Positions 7,202 through 12,329 of a DNA stretch of 12,329 bases are shown in pieces. Position numbers and translations under genes: made by a program. The notes under the pieces are model-generated. The model had not been told where the DNA came from. It saw nothing but the letters and a program-made list of their open reading frames with translations, and did not search any database. The DNA comes from Eubacterium sp. Lineage in GTDB: Bacteria; Bacillota; Clostridia; Lachnospirales; Lachnospiraceae. The stretch's first letter is position 1, and every line of letters starts with the position of its first letter. Location of the stretch: NCBI GenBank assembly GCA_022776205.1, contig JALFIK010000174.1, positions 1 through 12,329 on the forward strand. Reading direction: 5' to 3'.

Positions 7202-8383
7202 TTAGAAGTCAACTTCTGTACCATAATATGTACAGGTTAATAATTTTTCCATCTCTGCCGGTGTGATCGGACGCGGATTCGATCCGGTACATGCATCGCC
7301 AACAGCGAGCTCTGCAATTTTAGCCACTTTTTCTTTAAATTCTTCTTCATCGATTCCAAAGTCTTTTAATGTCTTTGGAATGTTCAGCTGAACATTAAAT
7401 TCGTCTATTTTTTCACAGAGACTGTTGATGAGGGCTTTCTGACTTGTTCCAGGAAGTCCCATACGACGGGCAATTTCTGCATAACGTCCTGCTGCCACAG
7501 TATCCTTTGCATTGTATTTAATAACATATGGCAGATAAATCGCATTTGCACATCCATGAGGAATATGTCCTGTAGAAAAAGCTGCTCCGGTCTTATGTGC
7601 CATGGAATGAACGATGCCGAGTAAGGCATTGGAGAAGGCCATTCCTGCAAGGCACTGTGCGTAGTGCATATTTTCTCTGGCCTCTTTATTTCCACGGTAA
7701 GAAGCCGGAAGATAATCGAATACCATTTCGATTGCCTGCAGGGCAAGGGGATCCGTGAACGGTCCATTTAATGTAGATACATATGCCTCAATCGCATGAG
7801 TAAGAGCATCCATTCCGGTATAAGCTACCTGTTTCACCGGAAGATTTGCAACCAGATCAGGATCAACAATGGCAACATCCGGTGTAATTTCAAAATCAGC
7901 CAGCGGATATTTTACACCAGTCTCATAGTTTGTAATTACAGAGAAAGCAGTAACTTCCGTTGCAGTACCGGATGTACTTGGGATTGCTGCAAATTTTGCT
8001 TTCTTTCTTAATTCTGGGAAATTGAATGGGATGCAAAGATCTTCAAAGGTTGTTTCAGGATATTCATAAAATGTCCACATAGCCTTTGCTGCATCGATTG
8101 GGGAACCTCCACCCATGGATACAATCCAGTCCGGTTCGAATTCACGCATTACTTCAGCACCCTTCATAACAGTTTCCACTGATGGATCCGGTTCCACACC
8201 TTCAAAAAGCTTTACTTCCATCCCAGCCTCTTCAAGATACCCAACGGCTTTATCTAAAAAGCCCTGACGTTTCATTGAACCGCCACCGACAACAAGAACA
8301 GCTTTCTTTCCTTTTAAGTTCTTCAGTTCCTCCAGTGAACCTGCCCCATAATAAACATCTCTTGGTAATGTAAAACGACTCAT
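7202..8383 (-). CDS. Iron-dependent (group III) alcohol dehydrogenase
   Basis: This 393-residue cytoplasmic enzyme reduces an aldehyde to an alcohol with NAD(P)H, or the reverse, probably in fermentation. The N-terminal nucleotide-binding half contains VVGGGS (32-36) and GGGSPIDAAK (91-100). IPSTSGTATEVT (134-145) and the C-terminal helical half carry the iron ligands: Asp192 and His196 in GMDALTHAIEAYVS, His259 in GIVHSMAH, and His276 in IPHGCANA. Compared with FucO or AdhE as I recall them, there is a small insertion (about two or three residues) between the last two histidines. Overall it most resembles the alcohol dehydrogenase half of AdhE and stand-alone clostridial butanol-type dehydrogenases; the exact substrate cannot be told. 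The ATG at 8383 follows an excellent AAAGGAGG with good spacing. It is monocistronic, with its own promoter and terminator. Confidence 0.93.
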   Translation of the reverse strand: MSRFTLPRDVYYGAGSLEELKNLKGKKAVLVVGGGSMKRQGFLDKAVGYLEEAGMEVKLFEGVEPDPSVETVMKGAEVMREFEPDWIVSMGGGSPIDAAKAMWTFYEYPETTFEDLCIPFNFPELRKKAKFAAIPSTSGTATEVTAFSVITNYETGVKYPLADFEITPDVAIVDPDLVANLPVKQVAYTGMDALTHAIEAYVSTLNGPFTDPLALQAIEMVFDYLPASYRGNKEARENMHYAQCLAGMAFSNALLGIVHSMAHKTGAAFSTGHIPHGCANAIYLPYVIKYNAKDTVAAGRYAEIARRMGLPGTSQKALINSLCEKIDEFNVQLNIPKTLKDFGIDEEEFKEKVAKIAELAVGDACTGSNPRPITPAEMEKLLTCTYYGTEVDF

Positions 8384-8429
8384 TCTTCTCCTCCTTTAGA
8401 AAAAAGCTTGTATTATTTTTAACGATATT

Positions 8430-8458
8430 ATTTTAACATACTTTTTCTTCTTTGTATA
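8430..8458 (-). promoter_or_regulatory. Probable promoter of the alcohol dehydrogenase gene
   Basis: On the - strand the -10 is TAAAAT (8435-8430) preceded by TGT, giving a TGn extended -10. A -35 of TATACA (8458-8453, four of six consensus bases) lies 17 bases upstream. Transcription would start near 8423, giving a leader of about 40 bases ending in the AAAGGAGG site. Two near-identical AT-rich direct repeats (8411-8423 and 8426-8437) overlap the -10 and start region and could be an operator. Confidence 0.55.
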
Positions 8459-8555
8459 CATGTTTCATGAAAATTTTATTTTTCTTAATATAAATTCTGA
8501 AGAAATACTCCAAGCGTTAAGAAAAACAAAATGTAAGATATTTCGCAGGTTTCTC

Positions 8556-8584
8556 TTGAATTTCCCCAGATTTTGTTATATGAT
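8556..8584 (+). promoter_or_regulatory. Probable promoter of the HAD-family gene
   Basis: TTGAAT at 8556-8561 and TATGAT at 8579-8584 are separated by 17 bases, a good sigma-A arrangement (four of six and five of six consensus bases). The predicted start near 8591 gives a leader of about 38 bases, which includes AAAGGAG six bases before the ATG at 8629. Confidence 0.65.
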
Positions 8585-8628
8585 ATGCATGTTTTTTGTC
8601 AAAGGATTTTCGAATAAAGGAGTAACAA

Positions 8629-9282
8629 ATGAAAAAAGGTGTAATTTTTGATATGGATGGCCTGCTCTTTGACACGGAGCGGTTGTATAGAGAGAGCTGG
8701 AAGAATACAGCCATTGCTTTTGGCAGAGTTCCAGACCCAATGTTTCCTCAGGCAGTCTGCGGCACAAGTGGAGAGATGATGCTTGAACTGATCCGTCAGT
8801 ATTATCCCGGCGTTGATGCTATAGAATTTAAAGCTGCCTGCGTTGATCCTATAGAGCATTATTTAAAAACAAGTACACCAGAAAAACCCGGAATTCATGA
8901 GATGATTTCTTATCTGAAAGAAAATGGTGTGAAAATTGCCATTGCCAGTAGCAGCAATAAAAATACGATTATTCAAAATCTTAAAAATACGAAACTGATC
9001 AATTATTTTGACATTGTAGTCAGCGGAGAAGATGTTCATTTCGGAAAGCCAAATCCGGAAATTTTCCTTCTTGCGGCTGAGAAAATGGGACTTGATCCAA
9101 AAGAATGTTATGTGTTTGAAGATGGTTTCAACGGAATCCGTGCCGGTGCGGCAGCCGGTTGTGCCACTGTTATGATCCCTGATCTCAATCCCCCGACGAA
9201 GGAAATAGAAGAACTATGTGGTGGCAGAATCTTTGACAGCCTTCTTATCGCACTGGATGCAATGAAGGAAGGCCGTCTGTAA
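8629..9282 (+). CDS. HAD-superfamily phosphatase, beta-phosphoglucomutase-like (subfamily IA)
   Basis: A 217-residue soluble haloacid-dehalogenase-fold protein that probably dephosphorylates or isomerises a small sugar phosphate. All four HAD motifs are visible. Motif I is FDMDGLLFDTE (Asp8 nucleophile, Asp10 acid/base). Motif II is the serine in IASSS (105-109). Motif III is the lysine in GKPNPEIF (Lys140). Motif IV is FEDGFNGIRAG with Glu164 and Asp165 for Mg2+. Residues 15-85 form a helical cap of the C1 type, as in beta-phosphoglucomutase and YniC/GS1-like phosphatases. Motifs alone do not settle whether it is a mutase or a phosphatase, and substrate specificity cannot be inferred. The gene has a promoter and AAAGGAG site of its own, is divergent from the alcohol dehydrogenase and convergent with patB, so it is probably transcribed alone. 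Confidence 0.92.
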   Translation: MKKGVIFDMDGLLFDTERLYRESWKNTAIAFGRVPDPMFPQAVCGTSGEMMLELIRQYYPGVDAIEFKAACVDPIEHYLKTSTPEKPGIHEMISYLKENGVKIAIASSSNKNTIIQNLKNTKLINYFDIVVSGEDVHFGKPNPEIFLLAAEKMGLDPKECYVFEDGFNGIRAGAAAGCATVMIPDLNPPTKEIEELCGGRIFDSLLIALDAMKEGRL

Positions 9283-9298
9283 TCTTCCTTTGCTTTTT

Positions 9299-9328
9299 GA
9301 AGCGTTCTTTTACGAGAGCGCTTCTTTT
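9299..9328 (+). terminator. Terminator of the HAD gene, overlapping the 3' end of patB
   Basis: GAAGCGTTCT (9299-9308) pairs with AGAGCGCTTC (9315-9324) with a single wobble around a six-base loop, followed by TTTT. It starts 16 bases after the HAD stop. The 3' arm lies inside the last codons of the convergent patB gene, whose stop is at 9312-9310. On the - strand no T run follows, so it is a poor terminator for patB. Confidence 0.75.
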
Positions 9329-10485
9329 AATCTTGTAAGTGCCTCTTTAAGGGTTTTTCTCGGACAGGCAATATTGATTCTCTCAAAACCTTCTCCTTCT
9401 TTTCCAAACATGGAACCGGTATCAAACCAGAGATGAGCTTTATTTATAATGCATTCCTGTTTTTGCTCTTCAGAAAGTCCAAGCTCCCGAAAATCAAGCC
9501 ATACAAGATAAGTTCCTTCCGGTTTCATCACATGAATCTGAGGAATATTTGTTTCAATGTACTCATTTAAGAAGAGAAAATTGTTCCAGATATACTCTTT
9601 TACAGCTCTAAGCCATTCTTCGCCTCCCTCATAAGCTGCCTGACAGGCAACCAGTCCCATGACACTCGGTTCCTCATAACCCGTTGCCAGTTTTTCTTCC
9701 CGAAGCGCCCTCTTTAACTTCTGATTTGGAATAAAAATATTGGAAATCTGCAGACCAGCCAGATTAAATGTTTTACTTGGAGAGGTACAGGTGATGGAAT
9801 TATCCGCAAACTCCGGGGAAAGTGAGGCAAACACAGTATGCTTATTCTCCTCCCAGATAAAATCACTGTGAATTTCATCACTGATCACAAGGACATGATT
9901 TTGCATACAAATTTCCCCCATCTTTTGCAGTTCCCACTCTTTCCAGACTCTTCCGCCCGGGTTGTGTGGATTACAGAGAATAAATATTTTCACCTTGTTT
10001 TCTTTATCCTTAATTTTCTTTTCAAAGTCTTCAAAATCCACTTCATAATGACCGTTTACAAGCTTAAGAGGATTATTCACCAGGGTTCTCTTATTTTTTT
10101 CAATCATATTTTTAAATGGATAATATACCGGTGGCTGAATGAGGATGCCATCTCCCTCATGGGAAAAAGCACGGATAGCCATGGCTACAGCAAATACGAC
10201 GCCCGGTGTTTTTACCAGCCATTCTTTTTTTACTTCCCAGCCAAAGTGGTTTCGATACCAGGAGGACAGAGCCCTAAAATAATCTTCTTTTCCCTCGCTG
10301 TAACCAAAAATTCCATATTCCACTTTTTCATGCATTTTTTCAATGATTGCCGGTGATGTTTTAAAATCCATGTCCGCAACCCACATGGGCAAGACGTCTT
10401 CCGGCATGCCGTTTTGTGCGGCAAAATCAAATTTCACGCTATTTGTTCCTTTTCTGTCAATTACTGTGTCAAAATCAAAATTCAT
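9310..10485 (-). CDS. patB: MalY/PatB-type PLP-dependent C-S lyase (aminotransferase fold)
   Basis: A 391-residue fold-type I PLP enzyme. This family cleaves the C-S bond of cystathionine or cysteine conjugates, releasing a thiol, pyruvate and ammonia. Landmarks: the substrate-side N-terminus LPMWVADMDF (32-41), PPVYYPF with Tyr121/122, LCNPHNPGGRVW (170-181), ISDEIHSDF with Asp203 contacting the pyridine nitrogen, the Schiff-base lysine Lys238 in SPSKTFNLAGLQ, and the carboxylate-binding Arg369 in FERINIACP. WVADMDF, NPHNPGG and DEIHSD together favour MalY/PatB over ordinary class I aminotransferases. The ATG at 10485 follows AGGAGG eight bases upstream. It lies 21 bases after the cardiolipin synthase stop and is probably co-transcribed with it, although no functional link is obvious. 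Whether it serves methionine synthesis, cysteine desulfhydration or another thiol substrate cannot be told. Confidence 0.9.
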   Translation of the reverse strand: MNFDFDTVIDRKGTNSVKFDFAAQNGMPEDVLPMWVADMDFKTSPAIIEKMHEKVEYGIFGYSEGKEDYFRALSSWYRNHFGWEVKKEWLVKTPGVVFAVAMAIRAFSHEGDGILIQPPVYYPFKNMIEKNKRTLVNNPLKLVNGHYEVDFEDFEKKIKDKENKVKIFILCNPHNPGGRVWKEWELQKMGEICMQNHVLVISDEIHSDFIWEENKHTVFASLSPEFADNSITCTSPSKTFNLAGLQISNIFIPNQKLKRALREEKLATGYEEPSVMGLVACQAAYEGGEEWLRAVKEYIWNNFLFLNEYIETNIPQIHVMKPEGTYLVWLDFRELGLSEEQKQECIINKAHLWFDTGSMFGKEGEGFERINIACPRKTLKEALTRLKEALS

Positions 10486-10506
10486 TTTTGTTTCCTCCTG
10501 CTGTAT

Positions 10507-12066
10507 TTACATCAACGGTGCGAAGATCCGAAGAACTTTCCCAATAATCCGGCAGATTAATTTCTGTTTTCCATAATCTTCTTCCGTAACAATCTGACAT
10601 TTTTCCAGTGTATTCCCGTAATCCTTTTCAATCTCAGCTATCTCGGAATTTTTATAAAGGAAAATGCCGCACTCAAAATGATGATAAAAGCTTCGATAGT
10701 CCAGATTTACGGTACCAACCACAGCCTTCTCGTCATCGCTTACAAAGATTTTTGCGTGGACAAACCCCGGTGTGTATTCATAAATAGAAATACCTGCTTC
10801 CAGAAGCTCATTATAATAGGTTTTAGCAACATAAAATGCATATTTTTTATCCGGTATATGGGGCATGATGATCTTTACATCCACACCTCTTTTGGCCGCA
10901 TACACCAGTGCCATCATCATTTCATAATCAAGAATCAGATATGGTGTCATAATATGTACATAATGCTGCGCTGTATTGAGAATATCCAGATAAACTCTTT
11001 TCCCGATTCTTTCGCTTCCAAAAGGACTGACACCGTAAGGGATAAAATAACCATCCTGCCTGATCTGGTTCATTTCCGGGGAACGGTATCTCTCATAATC
11101 TTCCAGACTCTGCTCTGAAATATTCCACATTTCAAGGAAAAGATAGGTGAATTTTTCTACGGCTTTTCCCTCTATTTTGATGGCGGTATCCTTCCAGTGC
11201 CCAAACCGTTCTTTCTCATTAATATACTCATCGGCAAGATTTGTTCCTCCGGTAAAAGCAACTTTACCATCAATAACAAGGATTTTCCTGTGATCCCGGT
11301 TATTATAATGGGAAGAAAAGACCGGACGGATTGGGGAAAACATTTTACAACGGATTCCCTCTTCTTCAAGCATTTTCGGATAAAAGTAAGGAACGAGAGC
11401 CAGCGCACACATTCCATCATACATAAAACGGACTTCCACACCTTCTTTTACTTTCTGCTTCAATATCTCCAGAATGGAATCCCACATATGTCCTTCTTCC
11501 ACAATAAAGAATTCCAGAAAAATAAATTTTTCCGCCTTTTTTAATTCGGTTAAAATATCTTTATACTGGTAATCTCCCAAAGGATAAAAAACTGCCTCCG
11601 TCCGGTCATATACCGGACAGTGCCCATAGTCGTACATATACCGGACAAAGCCTGACATAGCACTTTCTTCTGTTTGAAATCTCTCTCGGACTTTTTCATC
11701 CTGGACGACAAATTTTTTTGTCTGCCCGGTCAGATAATCCAGACGTTTCCGAATCAATTTTGTTCCGGGCTGCATATAAATATAGAGATAAAATATAGCC
11801 CCGAATACCGGGAAAATAAGAATCGGCAACATCCAGACCAGTTTAAACTCCGGTGTTTCTCTTCCATTATACAAATGAAGGATCACAAAAATTCCGATGA
11901 TGATAAAAACCCCGTACACGAAAATACTGTAATCTTTTAAATACAAAAAAGAAGTGATGATCAGGGCAAATTGAACAAGAAAAGCAAGGATCACAAATAA
12001 TGTCCGACCAAAAATAATCGTCTTAAACCCCTTGATTCCTTTTTTCTTCATTTCCTCAAATGTCAT
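10507..12066 (-). CDS. cls: Cardiolipin synthase (phospholipase D superfamily)
   Basis: This 519-residue membrane-bound enzyme joins two phosphatidylglycerol molecules into cardiolipin and glycerol. Hydrophobic segments at about 22-43, 47-65 and 78-97 anchor it. The cytoplasmic part has two phospholipase D half-domains, each with an HKD motif: His259, Lys261 and Asp266 in DHRKILVIDG followed by GGTNLADEY, and His437, Lys439 and Asp444 in VHAKIFVSDD followed by GTVNLDYRS. Both motifs are complete. Length and arrangement are typical of Firmicute cardiolipin synthases of the ClsA type. The ATG at 12066 follows GAGGAG seven to eight bases upstream. The gene starts 29 bases after the transporter stop and ends 21 bases before patB, suggesting a three-gene transcript whose promoter lies beyond the window's right edge. 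Confidence 0.95.
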   Translation of the reverse strand: MTFEEMKKKGIKGFKTIIFGRTLFVILAFLVQFALIITSFLYLKDYSIFVYGVFIIIGIFVILHLYNGRETPEFKLVWMLPILIFPVFGAIFYLYIYMQPGTKLIRKRLDYLTGQTKKFVVQDEKVRERFQTEESAMSGFVRYMYDYGHCPVYDRTEAVFYPLGDYQYKDILTELKKAEKFIFLEFFIVEEGHMWDSILEILKQKVKEGVEVRFMYDGMCALALVPYFYPKMLEEEGIRCKMFSPIRPVFSSHYNNRDHRKILVIDGKVAFTGGTNLADEYINEKERFGHWKDTAIKIEGKAVEKFTYLFLEMWNISEQSLEDYERYRSPEMNQIRQDGYFIPYGVSPFGSERIGKRVYLDILNTAQHYVHIMTPYLILDYEMMMALVYAAKRGVDVKIIMPHIPDKKYAFYVAKTYYNELLEAGISIYEYTPGFVHAKIFVSDDEKAVVGTVNLDYRSFYHHFECGIFLYKNSEIAEIEKDYGNTLEKCQIVTEEDYGKQKLICRIIGKVLRIFAPLM

Positions 12067-12095
12067 TTTTTCTCTCCTCTAAGCTGTCGTATCTT

Positions 12096-12329
12096 CTAAA
12101 GCATTACCATCATCAATGTTCCTGCTGTAATGAGAAGTACACCAATTGCAGCCTTTTTTGAAAGTTTTTCATGAAAAACAATATAAGAAAAAGCAATGGT
12201 CACAAGAATGCTTAATTTATCTATTGGTACAACCACACTGGCCGGTCCTTCCTGAAGTGCCCGGTAATAGCAAAGCCAGGAGCCTCCCGTTGCCAGTCCC
12301 GACAGACAGATAAATAATAATTCTCTTCT
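12096..12329 (-). CDS. EamA/DMT-family transporter, C-terminal fragment (5' end outside window)
   Basis: The - strand is open from the window edge for 77 residues to a TAG stop. The sequence reads GLATGGSWLCYYRALQEGPA, then SVVVPIDKLSILVTIAFSYIVF, HEKLSKKAAIGVLLITAGTLMM. This is the typical last third of a drug/metabolite transporter (EamA domain): the Y-RAL--G-A-VVP-DKLS segment, the ExLSKK loop, and a final helix with G-LLI-AG. Three transmembrane helices are present; the full protein would have either five (single domain) or ten. The exported or imported substrate is unknown. It is the first visible gene of the run leading into cls and patB, 29 bases upstream of cls. Confidence 0.88.
   Translation of the reverse strand, partial: RRELLFICLSGLATGGSWLCYYRALQEGPASVVVPIDKLSILVTIAFSYIVFHEKLSKKAAIGVLLITAGTLMMVML

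Noticed and set aside
8463..8472. Palindrome TTTCATGAAA in the alcohol dehydrogenase/HAD divergent region
   Set aside because: Only 10 bases in AT-rich sequence with no second copy in a meaningful position; too weak to call an operator.
1..12329. Mobile element, phage, CRISPR or defence system
   Set aside because: No transposase, integrase, long inverted or direct repeats, spacer arrays or defence-type genes were found; the non-metabolic novelty is limited to regulatory RNA.

Overview
The window looks like a chromosomal segment from a low-to-mid-GC anaerobic Firmicute. The codon use, strong AGGAGG-type ribosome binding sites, AT-rich intergenic regions and gene families resemble gut Clostridia of the Lachnospiraceae type. 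That assignment is inferred from style and protein resemblance, not from a marker gene. No tRNA, rRNA, CRISPR array, insertion sequence or phage gene was seen.

Layout. (1) Positions 1-2530, + strand: the last three quarters of a pyruvate carboxylase, whose 5' end lies outside the window, followed by a two-tier hairpin that probably ends transcription. (2) Positions 2680-6865, - strand: a xanthine dehydrogenase-type molybdenum hydroxylase operon in the order xdhA (Mo subunit), xdhB (FAD subunit), xdhC (2x[2Fe-2S] subunit), then a small cysteine-containing protein of the uncharacterised TIGR04076 type. (3) Positions 6866-7071: the operon's leader, with an extended -10 promoter, a purine riboswitch aptamer of the guanine class and an intrinsic terminator. 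(4) Positions 7202-8383, - strand: an iron-dependent alcohol dehydrogenase with its own promoter and terminator. (5) Positions 8629-9282, + strand: a HAD-superfamily sugar-phosphatase or phosphoglucomutase-like protein, divergent from the alcohol dehydrogenase. (6) Positions 9310-12329, - strand: a three-gene run, EamA-type transporter (partial) - cardiolipin synthase - MalY/PatB-type C-S lyase, with gaps of 29 and 21 bases.

The most interesting element is the xdh leader. The aptamer has the hallmark J2/3, the L2-L3 pairing bases and a C at the purine-specifying position. The 3' strands of P1 and P3 are also the 5' strand of the terminator, so the ligand-bound aptamer and the terminator exclude each other. 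This predicts an ON switch: a purine ligand would allow xdhABC transcription, which suits a purine-catabolic enzyme and is opposite to the usual OFF behaviour of guanine riboswitches. The aptamer also lacks single nucleotides in J1/2 and L2 and has a bulge in P2, so it may be a specificity variant, possibly for xanthine or hypoxanthine.

The other genes are ordinary central-metabolism and envelope functions: anaplerosis (pyruvate to oxaloacetate), fermentative aldehyde/alcohol interconversion, sugar-phosphate clean-up, phospholipid synthesis and cysteine/cystathionine cleavage.
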